Part shown: positions 25,601 to 37,002 of the stretch, piece by piece
Position numbering within the stretch: position 1 is the stretch's first letter
How the letters are laid out: every line of letters starts with the position of its first letter
NCBI RefSeq assembly: GCF_033807575.1
Contig: NC_084715.1
Coordinates: 7,737,349 to 7,801,348 of the forward strand
From: Cydia pomonella
Taxonomy: Eukaryota > Arthropoda > Insecta > Lepidoptera > Tortricidae
DNA length: 64,000 nucleotides
Direction of reading: 5' to 3'
Position numbers and translations under genes: made by a program
Notes under the pieces: generated by a model
Told to the model about the DNA's origin: nothing
Database searches by the model: none
The model's input: the letters and a program-made list of their open reading frames with translations, nothing else

Positions 25601-26554
25601 AGAGACATTCCCACCATACATTGTGTTGTTATATCTCAAACGGATTAAGCAGCGTTTTTCGAATAAAGCTCCTAGACAGCGTGATTTTTTTCCGACATCT
25701 TTAGCAAACATCGTCATATTTCAACCAACTTACACAAAACCTTAACGAATTATACAATATACACCTAAACCTTCCTCAAGAATAACTCTATTAAGTTAAG
25801 TATTCATGAATCAGTATCCAAATCGTCGTAGAAATCTGATATTATATCAAAATTGTTTTAAATAAACAACGGACCAGTTTAAAACATAGACAATGACAGA
25901 CAACGTCAGATTAATTAAGTCATGTTTTTTTTCTATCGAGATATATTATTACCTAGCCTCTAGCGTAGAACTGGAGTTACGCCATTTTAGAATTAGTACA
26001 CATTAGAAAAAAATATAATAAATTAAATACAAAGCCTAGTGAAAAAAATAAATTATTAGCGTATTCCTCGTTTCAATTATAATGTAGAGAAGCAATAATA
26101 TTAAAGGGTCAGTAATATTAAATATTGTCAATTGCTCGCGCACTAATAATAGTTATAATATGTATTGGAATGATAAATAATGTAAACTATTGAAATATAA
26201 TAATTAATAAAAGAGAAGTCGGGTTTATATATGTGAATTTTATTCTCTCGGTCGAGCGGTACTATATTTATGTTATAAATTGCCAATCATAAATAGAACA
26301 GAGGTTGGAAACCATAAATAAACTTATTTGAGAATTTTGAGATTTTTAAGTGAATTATTATATATTTTTTATTACAGACAAGCCAGCATCTATGGGGGAA
26401 TTTATTTTTCATAGTAGGGGGGATTTATTTGGTAACTTATTTGGTATACCTCTCTATTGGCTCAGCTGAGGTTCAAAAATGGAATGACCCTGAAGAAGAA
26501 ACGAGAAGAAATATAGAGACAGGAGAAGAAAATCCAATGCTACATACTACATGA
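16610..26554 (+). CDS. Gene B: SLC17-like MFS transporter
   Basis: Exons: 16610-16718, 17280-17500, 18209-18394, 20201-20339, 21021-21244, 22139-22291, 22683-22815, 24057-24178, 24498-24620, 26378-26554. They join in frame to 528 aa ending at TGA. N-terminal tail 1-36 is cytosolic. TM1 begins after GYGYRHQQ (residue 37) and keeps the Arg in FSLRSFMGVALVAM. The following loop has sequons NIT, NST and NKT. QIPAGQIVHRFGTRYLL (exon 3) is an MFS motif-A-like loop. Exon 4 has RIIQGLGQSCF and KWAPLEERSQL. Exon 5 has GADSPGQHPRISVAERQYI; exon 7 has LPFFVMWLTNFFFSWF; exon 9 has DLAPNFAGTM. These are family hallmarks; an H+- or Na+-linked anion carrier is inferred, substrate unknown. The first of two ATGs at 16610/16613 was taken as start. 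Introns carry MITEs, SINEs and LINE pieces, none touching an exon. Confidence 0.93.
19079..19245. mobile_element. Small inverted-repeat element (MITE), gene B intron 3
   Basis: ATTATTCCTTTCTTGTTTCA at 19079 is mirrored by TGAAACAAGAAAGGAATAAT ending at 19245, so the element is about 167 bp with TIRs of about 27 bp. It abuts the repeat copy at 19246. Confidence 0.6.
19246..19640 (+). repeat. Repeat family Y, copy 1 (gene B intron 3)
   Basis: Shares ordered blocks with 31290-31690 and 33570-33930: TTCACCAC start, AAAGGCCCTCTTGATTGT, GAGAAAGTTGCATTTTATCC, GGTAGAATTGACTTTTAAAT, CCTCGCGTTGGTGTG, and a GTTTAACCCTCG block followed by CGCAACGCTCAAGATTCCAC. No reading frame. Lepidopteran genomes commonly carry repeats with this TTAACCCTCG segment. 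Confidence 0.6.
20062..20148. mobile_element. Palindromic MITE, copy 1
   Basis: TGTACAGTCAGCTGCAGAGA at the left pairs imperfectly with TCTCTGTGCAGCAGACCGTA at the right, around a CCCCCCTGCAT / ATGCAGGGGGG core. The whole element is an almost continuous hairpin. Relatives are at 49547-49634 and 54573-54613. Confidence 0.65.
22358..22515 (-). mobile_element. SINE fragment (same family as 10701)
   Basis: The + strand shows AAAACACCCATGACTCAG and then ACGGCTTCATAGGCGGGTAG, the reverse complement of the SINE body and head. The B-box part is deleted. Lies in gene B intron 6. Confidence 0.6.
22966..23190 (-). mobile_element. LINE fragment, C-terminal coding piece
   Basis: The minus strand reads KRLVDVTGDRRAGGFLAQRI and then SIAIQRGNAASILGTMPQGP. 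The same peptide block is encoded on the plus strand at about 56618-56710 (GSFLSQRINIAIQRGNAASI). Two insertions of one family are the simplest reading; I recognise the block from lepidopteran LINE-like repeats but cannot name the clade. Lies in gene B intron 7. Confidence 0.6.
23278..23404. mobile_element. Fold-back MITE, 127 bp
   Basis: TAGCCAACGTGCCAATCGTT at 23278 pairs with AACGATTGACACGTTGGCTA-like sequence ending at 23404. The arms continue with CTCCGTAGCG / CGCTACGGAG, giving TIRs of about 34 bp. Non-coding. Confidence 0.65.
23730..23978 (-). mobile_element. Nearly complete SINE, gene B intron 7
   Basis: Reverse complement of the SINE at 10701: CCAGGATTTGAACCTGG (B box region, minus strand GGTTCAAATCC), CACTACCCACTAGGCCAGAC (A box region), and ACACCCATGACTCAGGAACA in the body. 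Because it is uninterrupted it serves as a reference for the split copies. Confidence 0.72.
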
Positions 26555-27459
26555 TTAAGTTATTTCAAACTGGAATTTGTTGATCCTCTTAAAACGAATA
26601 CATACTTACCTACTCAAGTTAAAAATGAAAGTTGTTTGTTTGTTTGTGATACTTATATCTAAGATAATTAGAATTAGGATTCATTTGCAAATGAAATATT
26701 TTTCTAACAATTACCTACACAATGTTTAAAACATTTACAATTGTCAAATATTTTTTTTGTGTTTTGTTCAAAAATAATACTTACTGCTTATGAAATGTTA
26801 TCATTCTCATCAGCTATAGAGCCAGTCAAGTTAACAATAATATGAACTCAATGTCGGGAAGACCGTTTATCAGGCAAGTCCGTCTACAAGCTATAACTCT
26901 CTTTTTGTCTAAGTATGGTGTTTAATTTACGTGGCGGATATGAATAGATAATAGTTTTTTTTTTCTCAGAGATATTCTAAATTTGAATATAATGAATACA
27001 ATCGATTTCGATATTATTATGATGCAATAATAACATTTTCAGAAATAAGGTATTTGTTGTAACCTACCAGTTTATTGCAGATTGTTATTTGCGGATTTTG
27101 AAAGCATCATAGAGGGCTTATGATGTGTAGATAAAAACTATTTATGGCCCAGAACACATCCCGTTGATTTATCATTTAAGTATACGCCTTTAAGATAAGA
27201 GTATAACGATAACTAACGGTTATTGTTGACACTGAGAATTTAAAAAAAAACTACGAGTAACAGTGCTAAAATAATTCTCATTAAGAAACTCGATAAAAAA
27301 AATCTTGTATAATTTTGTATTGGATAAGTAGGTATTGATAAGGGAAATAACATTCTGTGAACATGCTGCTTTTCCTAAAACATTCATTTTTAATTATTTG
27401 CATTCCTTACCAATAAACTCATACGAAAGTTTAAATAAATAAAACTATGACAAGTTATT

Positions 27460-27466
27460 TATAAAG
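27460..27466 (+). promoter_or_regulatory. Candidate TATA box of gene C
   Basis: TATTTATAAAG lies about 125 nt before the ATG of gene C. The flank (about 27420-27587) is similar to the flank of the decayed copy at 38400-38572, including GTCATA-TATTTG and CTGAATAAGGAAATA-like blocks. The duplicated unit therefore included the promoter. The rest of 26555-27587 shows nothing else recognisable. Confidence 0.35.
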
Positions 27467-27587
27467 GGATGTCATATTATTTGATCTGATAAGAAAACGT
27501 GTATATTATACACCTGAATAAGGAAATACTGACAGTAAGGTAAATGAATAAGTACTAACTTGTACTTTAAACTTTTGAGAGTGTATA

Positions 27588-30500
27588 ATGTATAATTTGG
27601 AAAATGGGAAAAATACCAAACTACTTCATAGCGAAATTGACGCTGAAAGAAAAAACAGTGATATTGAGGAGAAAAATGAAGCTAAAATAACTTTATCTAA
27701 CACAACGAGACAAATAGGTAGGTTTCACAGACTTGGCAAATATTGAAGGTTTCATGTGTATAAAATAGTAAAGATGATCTAAATATTGTTTACGAAATCG
27801 AGTCATCTAAAATTACGATTTTTTAAGGATACGGCTACCGACATGAACAGGCTGCCCTTCTGTTTGTTTGTCTGACGGTAGCTTACAGCATGAGAACTTG
27901 CATGGGAGTAGCTCTGGTGGCTATGGTGTATAACCGCCATGATATAAGATCAGATATTCAAGGAAATAATCAAACGGATATCGGAAGTGTTGGACTTCTA
28001 AATGGAATTTTATTTACTGAACCAGTAAGTAAAACATTGTTATTATTTTTATAGTTTTCAAATGGTTTATAGACATAAATAATTACATCCTTTTTTTCAC
28101 ATGGTTTTAAAAGCTTTACAAATTACATTGAGTAAGTACTACTATACATTTAGTCACGCCTTAAATGCAGATCTAATTGAAAATATATATATAAAGTTCT
28201 TTTAATAAAACTATATAACACCATGCAAAAGCAAAGCTTTTTTCACTTAAATTAAAATAACACACTACGATAATTTTATTTCCAAAATAATTTGTAATAA
28301 TGATGTCACATATAAAGCCTTTAAATTCATTGCATTAGTCATTTAATATTTTGTATACATACCGTTTGTGTTTAGTTACTACAATGTTTGCGTCTTTGTT
28401 TCTTAAGGAATACAATAGTAGGCAATGCAGTAGGGGTTTACATACCCCGCACCTCCACCATGTAAAAGGGTTACAGTCTAGCTGAGGTGGGGAATGTAAA
28501 CGCTCCAGGGAGATTTCTGATATATCTATATTAATATTTTTTCGTCAATCTAATAACAGAAATATCGACTATCGTTGCTGCTTGCCACTTTCAGAATCAA
28601 ATCGCCTGCAGATCTTTATTTCTTCAGTAGGCCGATAGTTTTGAATTCAAATAATTGTTGCCAGCTATCTATCTCGAGACTGTGAAGGTTGGAAACCAAG
28701 GTTGGATTACAGTACCTATTAATTCGTTGTATAAAGTATTATTGTAAATATAAATATAGACAAACACTAGTTAATCTCACCTGGACCTACATTTACCAAC
28801 AAGTTACTGGTATAGGTTAACTGGAAGAGATCAGTCTTTAGGGATATGTTCGCCTTTGTACTACACAATTATACTCTATCTATTGTAATCAATATTTATT
28901 TTTCTCGTACTATAAAGTGTTTACTTACTTACATACTTAGTTATTAATTAGGTACCTACTTAAAAAAAAAATTGTGCGAATTCGCTCCCAATTTCCGTCA
29001 TTTTGCCTACTCATTAGCACGTGTGCAAATTGTGAACGTCTAGGTTTCCAATGTTTCAAGGCTAGCTTAAAAGTATCGGATCTGTTGCAAGGAAATGGTA
29101 GCATCAAATCATCAAACAAATTGATAGTAGTAGTATTATCTTGTCATTTCCATATGACTAAACAAAGGATTTAAACTTGTCGACATTTTCTGGTTGTAGT
29201 TCCGGAAACACAACGATGAATAAAAGTTAAATTGAAGTATTATAAATACGTAAAGAATAAGTATCTACCAATAATATAATCATACCTTTTTAGGGTTCCG
29301 TAGCCAAATGGCAAAAAACGGAACCCTTATAGATTCGTCATGTTTATTTATAAATTCGTTTAATCGAGTTATAACTTAAATTTAGCCAAATAATTTAACA
29401 TTGTCAACGTTTTTGACAGTGAAGTACATATAATTAATTAATATTTACGTCGAGTAATATTTTAGACTGTAGCGTGGTAATCCTTTGCATAATACATTTG
29501 ATTGAATTAAATTGGTGAATGAATAAAATAAATTATTTTACCTAATCATAAAGTCAATCATACGATTAGGCGGAGTGTTTTAAATGTCATATTTTCTATG
29601 AAGATAAATAACTTTTTTTTTTATTATGGTTCACATATTAACACACACGATAAGATGTTTTCCTTTGGCCGCGTTCCCACTATGTCGTTACGATAGTAAT
29701 CGTACCGCCCTATATATGAACACCTCGATTTAATTAAGCAAGCCACTACACGACGATAACCGTTGTATATGTGAACACCTTTTAAATATATATGGTACGG
29801 CACGACTATTTGTCGTCGCTATTCCGCAATATAATAACTTGCTAGTCAATTAGTAGGTAATGCCGGATTAAATAAGGTGCATTGGGATAAGATGGAACGG
29901 ATTTTAGACGAGATGAACAGTGTTGCATTGAAACCACCGTAGATCAAAATACAAAGGTTTGTGTGGAAACATTGTACATTAAGGTATAAGAGCAAAAAAT
30001 ATACTTTCCTGTCCCATCAAAAGTACTCTGATAATATGGTATCAAACAGTAAACAAGAACTTCTAAAAGTATTTTTCAACAAAAATAAATAAATAAATAA
30101 TAAATATTATAGGACATTAATTACACAAAGGAAATAAGTTTAGTAATATGTATTTTTCTCTTACACCCAACCAGTATGAATTAACTAATGACTTTTTGTC
30201 GTATCCCTGTTTTAAACTTACCTTACCCCCATCACAACGCACCTTATATTATTTGGCTATTTTTGTTTCCATTTCAGTACCCGAAATTTCGATGGAACAA
30301 AACAACTCAGGACTACATGTTAGCTGCATTTTCGTGGGGATATATGATTTTACAGATACCAGCAGGCCAGATAGCTCACCGGTATGGTACCAGGTATCTT
30401 CTTACCGGTGCGCTGGTAATAAATGGGGTGATATCATTTTGCACTCCATGGGCGGCGTATTATGTGAGTGTAAAAAATTACTTATATATCTGGACATCTT

Positions 30501-33500
30501 TATTAGAAAAGAGGACTTATGGCCAAACTAAAAATTTCCTATAATGCGTCGATATTTGTGTGCTACAGTGAGATACAAATAATCGTATCGTAAGCCACAT
30601 TAGCCTTATACGTTAAATGATATATTTTAAAAAGCATATTCAACATTTTTTTAGGGAAGTTGGGTATTTGTCGTGATTTTCCGAATGATTCAAGGCTTAA
30701 GTCAGTCTTGTTTCATACCAGGCATGCACACGGCATTTGGGAAATGGGCGCCTTTGGAGGAACGCGGCAGACTGTCGGCTTTTGCATATGGAGGTAAATA
30801 TGAATTTACCTACTTTAAAAGCCCATCATAAAGGGCACCGTCTTCCTATCGATTCATATGGGAGAAGTCTTTCAGACTAAACAAGCAGCCAAAAAATGTT
30901 ATTAAGTAGTTATAGTAGATGGTTTCACAAGGGAGCAAAATGACATATTAACTGCTTGGGCGTAAAAAGAATCCTGAATGAAGTAAAGAATTCTATGAAA
31001 GAATCCCGAGCATTGCAAGGAAATAGAATCCAGAGTGTAATTAAGGGATTCAAGCGTTAGCGCCTAAGGTAGAAATAGTATTGCTATCAAATGACACTCT
31101 GCTTTTCACATCTCCTATGAAGAAATTATTATGTTTCAAGATATTATTTAAGCTAAAAAATAATATGTACGCAATGGATTTTAATAACATTGTAATCGAT
31201 TATGTGTATTGCTTTGTGTCAATACTGGCAAAATGTCACGTTAATCCCTCCTAGCAGGGAAGAAAAGTGCCACTTGCGTAAAAGTATTTTTCACCACACC
31301 AACTGGTAAAGGCCCACTTGATTGTTCAAAAAGTAATGAGAAAGGTGCATTGTATCCACATGGGCACAGTAATCAAATGCAAATTTTGATTTGTTTCCTT
31401 ATGTCAGCTGGTAGAATTGTCTTTTAAATGATGATTTTGAATGATTCATTTTTTATTAAGTACGTTCATTTGGATTTGGTTTCATGTTTTTGGTATTCCA
31501 TAGTTAGTATAATTTCTCGCGTTTGTGTTTCACTGGGAGGCAAAGTTTAACCCTGCTTTGAAATTCTCGCAACGCCCAAGATTCCACTTCTACGCTACGC
31601 TCGTGGTTCAATTTTAGAGTCTTTCGCAAGTTCGCAAGCTCGGGTATCAATATTAGCACGAGCGGTTAAACAACAACTTTGCCCCTTGTAAAACAAATAA
31701 CTATTAAATGGTTGTAATTTCAGGTCAAGCACTAGGGACAGTATTAGGGTTACCGATAACAGGCTTTATCGCATCTTCGCCACTAGGCTGGCCTGGCATT
31801 TTCCGTTTTTACGGACTTCTTTCACTCGCCGTCGGGGCCGTTCTGTGGTTCTTCGGAGCTGATTCACCAGCACAGCACCCACGAATATCTGTTGCTGAGA
31901 GGCGATATATCGAAGAAGCCTTAGGACAGACTGGGAGCAAAGGAAAAGTAATTAAATATATTATGTTAACGTGCATAGAAAAGTTTATCATTATTTCTCT
32001 TGCTCTGTTATTGTGTTATTATGTAAGGTAAACATCCTAATGCTCAACATGCTAATGCCTATTGCCTAGTAGATGACAACCTGCTGTCACTTCTATGGCG
32101 AATGACTTAAATTAAAAGATGACATGTAAGTGCTCACTGCATACATCAGTTTTGGTACCAAAACGCTTATTATTTTCGTAGTCGACATCTAGCATCGAGT
32201 AACGTTATTATCAGTACCGCTACTTGACACTAGATGTCACGAGTGTTGCCACTGACGAAAATTGTATATCTCAACAACTAATATTACAAGCAGGAGTTGA
32301 AAATTGAGTTCTTTGTTGATGAATCGGAACTCAATTTTCAACTCTTTCTGCTTGTAATATTAGTTGCAAAATTGTTGTCTCGGTTTTAATATTGACTGAA
32401 AATTGTTGAGCATTAGACTTTTCCTTCGTCGCAACATCTATTGTCATGTAGCAGTACTGATAATACCGCTACTCAATGTTAGATGTCGACTACAAAAATA
32501 ATAAGCGTTTTGGTACCAAAACTGATGTATGGACTGAGCACTTTATGCTTACTTCTTATTTCTCTGTGGTTATATGGAGTCTGATATCTATTCTACCGTA
32601 TATTACGGGTAACCCACTGAATTTTTTTGAATTTTTTAACTGCTAATTTATTGTGAATATGGCTGAAATCTCTAGAAACTGATTTAAATAATAATTCTGG
32701 TTAAATTTGTGGAAAAGATTTGGCGAGATTTAGGTTTAGCAAAACCTAGTTTTTTTATAGATTATCTTTTTTTTGTTCTAGTTGTATTAATGTTGTATTT
32801 TTTTGAAGCACCTGAAAGTCCCATGGAAGAAGCTGCTACGCTGCAAGGCGCTATATGCTATCGTGATAGCCCATATAGGTCAGACCTGGGGTCAGTTGAC
32901 CTTGTACACGGAGGTCCCCGCTTTTATGGACAAAGTAATGAAGGTCAATATAAAAGCTGTAAGTTGATTAGACACATACATGTATTTATCATACAAACTA
33001 AGTAATCAGAAATCTGAATCTGAAATCTGAATCTCAGAATTCTGTTTGCTTTGTTATATCTATGTTCCCTGTTTTTGGAGAAATTGTATTTTTATTTCAC
33101 TAGGTAAATACAAGATAGCAATAGTAAAGCATTACCAACTTCGATTTTATTGTTATAACAATTAAACTTTTTTTTAATAAAAAATATGTTTTAAGAACTT
33201 AAAAAAATATGTTTATTTTGTAACGGACGTAGGTAAATATGCTTTTGTCTTATATAAGTATGTACTTAATTTAATTATCTGTAGCCCTTGAGAAGAAATT
33301 AAGTAGAATTTCTAGCTAATTAATGATCATAAAGAAGTTGAACATGAATAATCTCAATTAATTTATTGTTTTCAGAATGGCCTTTTAACAGCATTACCTT
33401 TCTTGGTGATGTGGTTTGCCAATTTCTTTTTCAGTTGGTTTACCGATATGATCATTGTAAAAAAGTGGTTAAGTGTAACAAATACTAGAAAGCTGGCACA

Positions 33501-36500
33501 ATCGTTAGGTGAATATGATATTTTGTTTTAACTATTATAGTAGAAGTATAATACTTCTATCTTTGCTAATTTACACCACACTAGCTCGTAAAGGCTCTCT
33601 TGATTTTTCACAAACTGCTGAGAAAGTTGCAATTTATCCACATGTGTGGCAAAGTAATTTGATGCTTTTGGACTTGTTTCCTTATGTTGGCTGTTAGAAT
33701 TGACTTTAAAATTATGAATTTTGAATGATAAATGCTTAATAACGTTCATTTGGATTTGATTTAGTTTGATGTTTTACAGCTATTTTCCTCGCGTTGGTGT
33801 GGTGAATATTTTTGTGTTTCAGTCGGTGGCAAAATTTGTTTAACCCTCATGCTCTTCTTCTTCTTGTGGATCAATTTTGGAATCTATTGCTTGCTCATGT
33901 ATCAATATTAGCACGAGCGGTTAAACTAAATGTTTGCCCTTTTTAGTGGTGCTACCCTAAATTTTGAATTTTCAGGTTGTATACCAGCGGCAGTCGGGCT
34001 AATCTCCTTGGCATACGTTAAGAAGGATATTGTTGTTGTAGAGACTATTCTAGTTTTAACGTGCGCTTTCAAAATAGCCGCTCATTTGGGCTGGCATGTA
34101 AGTTCTTTTTACTGCTTTACACGAATAAGAATTAGTTTTTAGATTATGTGAAAAATTTGTAATAGGTAAATCATTATTCTTCATAACCAACTTTAAAATC
34201 CTATTAAAATATAAGTCACACATCAAGAGATTATAGGTTAAATGATCTAATTTGAATTTGAACAACGCTTATAAGATGTCACACCGATACGATACTGATC
34301 AGTGTCAAAAGTAACATTTCTTCAACCAAAAACGTCACTTTTGACACTGACAGATGTTGTCTACTCGTATAACATTTTGATTTCTCTTGACAGGTAAACC
34401 ACATTGACTTAGCTCCAAACTTTGCTGGTACCATGATGAGTATTAGCAATGCCGTATCAAACGTGTTTGGATCCCTGGCACCTGTGGTTGCAGGGTTCTT
34501 ACTTGCCGATGACGTTGTAAGTAGATAAGTACTAGTAGCTCGTGATAAGCTTAAAAAAATGTAAAATTAAAAAAAATACTTCGTTCAGTCATTATCACAT
34601 CGAACTTACAATCTTCTTAAGCGCCATAGATTCTAGTGGCGCTTAACTTGTTTATGCCGCCCAACAAACATTATACCGTCAGTTACAGGCTTCTTTAAAA
34701 CTTTAATCTTTTGAACGGCGTTATAATAATCTCAGTTATAGCTTGGAACGTTATAGAGGAGTTAAGAAATAAATTCCACTCCAACAGTGGTTCTAGAGCT
34801 ACAATGGATGATGTTATGCAGAATTGAGAGTAATAATAGTGTTAATTACAGCTACTGGAGTCAAGCTTTATAGCTTTAACCTGTTTGTAACACTTAAATC
34901 TTTACAACAGCGCCCGCTGACACTTACTGATGTTTATTGTTACTTAATGGTTACTGTGAAGTATCTTATATATCTTTAGGTGTTGTGATAACTTTAAGCT
35001 GCAGGCATGGGTTGCATAAAAGAGTTAGTCAAGTGTGTCGTAACACCAGATACTAAAAGCGTTGCATAACTCTCTTATGAAGTTTCAAGCTTTAACGTAA
35101 GTTTTGCTTATGCTCATTGTGTTAGCCGAGTACCTTTTTGAAGGCTTTCTACAGGCAATGGTGTAATGAACAGAGTTTGTCAAGAGTGTAGTAATACGAA
35201 AATTAAAGAAGATGCCAAAAGTTTGGATCATCTCATTTTTGCAGGTTTAAGCTGTAACGTTGATTTTACGAATGCACATTGTGTTAAGTAAGTGCATTTT
35301 AATGACATTCTAAAGGTAATGATGTGAGTTAACACAGTATAAGAACTCAAGGAATCCAAAGGGATACATGTCAATTTTAATATAAATTACGCGAATAAGT
35401 TATTAAAAGCATATTTTATAATATTATAACAAACCTAAAGAAAATATTTTACCGAGCTTTAATTAGTTACATTAAAATGAAAAGATTACACACTATTGTA
35501 TTGTCTTCTATATAGTTAAACGCTTTGTTTGAGTCTATTATTACACTCTTATGTATACTAAAGACTGCACAATACTCTCGACTAAAGATGCTGTATCTCA
35601 AAAAGTGTAAATGATGCGTTAAGGGAGAGCTAAAGCTGTAATAGCAAGTTCGCCATTGTTTTAGTAAAGTAACCTAAAAATGTACTTGTTTGATCAATAT
35701 TTATGTACAAAATACTCCATTAATAATTTTTATTTTATCATTCTATCGATGCCACGTAACTTTACTTGCCAATGGCCGACAAAAAGAACAAGTTGCTGAT
35801 AAAACTTTAAGGCGTCTATTTTATTAAGCATAAGTTTTACTTTAAATCTTTAATTAATCCGGAGCGCGTTAAAATTAAGATGGAAAACATGGTATACACT
35901 TACCGTAAAATCGCAGGCGCAGCACTTTTTCACTTTTCACACGATAAAACTTCTTCTTCCTAATAAAAACTTGCGAGCAGATCGCCATTAAATGTTGCTG
36001 TGATAAGTTTTATTTTCTTTGTATCATTTATTTTATAAGTTTGATCGTTTTGGATTTCTTTGAAGCTAATACATAAAAACAGTACAAAAAGAGTTCTCAA
36101 AAAGCGGTCACATATTTAATTGAGAATGTTTTAGATATCTAGTACGCGTTAAATCGTTAACCCACTCTCTCTTATAGGTTTAACAAGTTTAAAATTCTTA
36201 ACTGAGGGTTGTCTCACACCTATTGTGTTAGCTAATGATTCTATGAGAACGTAGAACCGGCTAAAGTAATAGCTGAGGGTGAATTAACTCCCTTCTAAGT
36301 ACTTCTAACCCTTAAGTAACACTGTTGTATAGGCTTCCTGACACCTTTACCTGTAAAAAGTGGGGCCTGATTCGTGGTTATAAGGGTGGTATAGAGTCCT
36401 CTACCAACCTACTACAGGTATTCTTAACACTCTTAATTCTCAAATGAGAGCATTATAACAGTGATATGTAGGCTATTTTGACGCTGTCATGTTAGTTGGG

Positions 36501-36984
36501 CGATTTCTGCTATTTTGAATATTTCTAAAAAACGAAACGACACAAAAAGTATACATATTTATTTGTCACAAAATTTCACGAGAATTGGTTAGAAAATGCG
36601 ACCTGCAGAGGATAACACGACCGGACATAGGTATTAAAGTAGTTTTGCCGTTAACGCTGAGTCAAATTAAAAAACAGCCAAATAAAGAAGTAATTTTGAT
36701 TTTCGTCAATTGGATCAGATCAGGCCACCCTCATGTGTCATATCTAGTTTTTAGGATCACAAACTATTTTTTGTTGTTATAAAAAACATTAACATATTAT
36801 GTTTTATCAATTTCAGGCGAGTGAATTTCTATGGAGGAAAGTGTTTCTGATAGCGGCAGGGATTTATATTATTACTGATATAGTATATGTCGCTATTGGG
36901 TCAGCCGAGTTACAGAAGTGGAATACCCCCGAAGAAGATACGAAAGGGAAAATTGAAAACGATGAGCAAAAACCAATGATATAG
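27588..36984 (+). CDS. Gene C: SLC17-like MFS transporter
   Basis: Exons: 27588-27717, 27828-28024, 30278-30463, 30655-30793, 31724-31947, 32809-32958, 33376-33508, 33976-34097, 34394-34516, 36817-36984, giving 523 aa ending at TAG. The N-terminus MYNLENGK opens a charged 43-residue cytosolic tail. TM1 follows GYGYRHEQ. The first loop is short, with one sequon (NQT). Motif-A-like QIPAGQIAHRYGTRYLL, then RMIQGLSQSCFIPGMH and KWAPLEERGRL, GADSPAQHPRISVAERRYI, LPFLVMWFANFFFSWF and DLAPNFAGTM follow in family order. The C-tail is acidic. Exon 4 is identical to gene D at 40 of 46 residues (my count). Exon 6 is one codon shorter than in B and D because its AG acceptor sits where they encode the first residue. 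Intron 1 is only 110 nt. Function is inferred as in gene B. Confidence 0.93.
28797..28940 (+). mobile_element. LINE family 2 3' tail
   Basis: GGTTAACTGGAAGAGATCAG, ATGTTCGCCTTTGTACTACA, and AAAGTGTTTACTTACTTACA form a LINE 3' end, matched in the opposite orientation at 50056-50190. It lies in gene C intron 2, which is otherwise AT-rich filler. Confidence 0.65.
29291..29343. repeat. AGGGTTCCGT / ACGGAACCCT hairpin, copy 2
   Basis: Nearly identical to 2757-2810, including the loop GCCAAATGGCAAAAA and the CTTATAGATTCG that follows. Gene C intron 2. Confidence 0.6.
31290..31690 (+). repeat. Repeat family Y, copy 2 (gene C intron 4)
   Basis: Shares ordered blocks with the copies at 19246 and 33570: TTCACCACACCAACTGGTAA, GGCCCACTTGATTGTTCAAA, GTTTCACTGGGAGGCAAAG and CGCAACGCCCAAGATTCCAC. 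It ends AATATTAGCACGAGCGGTTA, shared with copy 3. Confidence 0.62.
32128..32543. mobile_element. 416 bp fold-back element in gene C intron 5
   Basis: The two ends are long inverted repeats of about 100 bp. AAGTGCTCA at 32128 and CATACATCAGTTTTGGTACC are mirrored by GGTACCAAAACTGATGTATG and TGAGCACTT ending at 32543; CGCTTATTATTTTCGTAGTC and GTACTGATAATA blocks also pair. The centre has a second hairpin: CAACTAATATTACAAGCAG and GAGTTGAAAATTGAGTTC pair with GAACTCAATTTTCAACTC and CTGCTTGTAATATTAGTTG. Non-coding, so a non-autonomous DNA element. No clear target duplication was identified. Confidence 0.72.
33570..33930 (+). repeat. Repeat family Y, copy 3 (gene C intron 7)
   Basis: Blocks ACACCACACTAGCTCGTAAA, GAGAAAGTTGCAATTTATCC, CCTCGCGTTGGTGTGGTGAA and AATATTAGCACGAGCGGTTA match copies 1 and 2. 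It is more diverged and shorter in its CTCAAGATTCCAC part, which is replaced by CTTCTTCTTCTTG. Confidence 0.58.
34850..36350. repeat. Decayed repeat-like DNA in gene C intron 9
   Basis: Related phrases recur at intervals of roughly 160-190 bp between about 34860 and 35330: AAGCTTTAACGTAAG / AAGCTGTAACGTTGA, CTCATTGTGTTAGC / GCACATTGTGTTAAG, GGCAATGGTGTAATGA / GGTAATGATGTGAGTT. A third, looser version is near 36170-36330. This may be an old tandem or dispersed repeat. From 36570 a further fragment reads ATTTCACGAGAATTGGTTAG. No reading frames. Confidence 0.35.
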
Positions 36985-36996
36985 AAACAAAAGAAG

Positions 36997-37002
36997 AATA
37001 AA
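36997..37002 (+). terminator. Poly(A) signal of gene C
   Basis: AATAAA lies 12 nt after the TAG stop of gene C and fits a very short 3' untranslated region. The following sequence (TTTAATGCCCTTAAAGTAT) is similar to the region after gene D (TTTAATTTCGTTAAAGTAT), so the 3' flank was part of the duplicated unit. Gene D has only the variant ATTAAA there. Confidence 0.5.

Noticed and set aside
124..36984. Possibility that genes A, B and C are one gene with alternative exon sets
   Set aside because: Each has its own complete exon series from start ATG to stop codon, so they are separate tandem genes.
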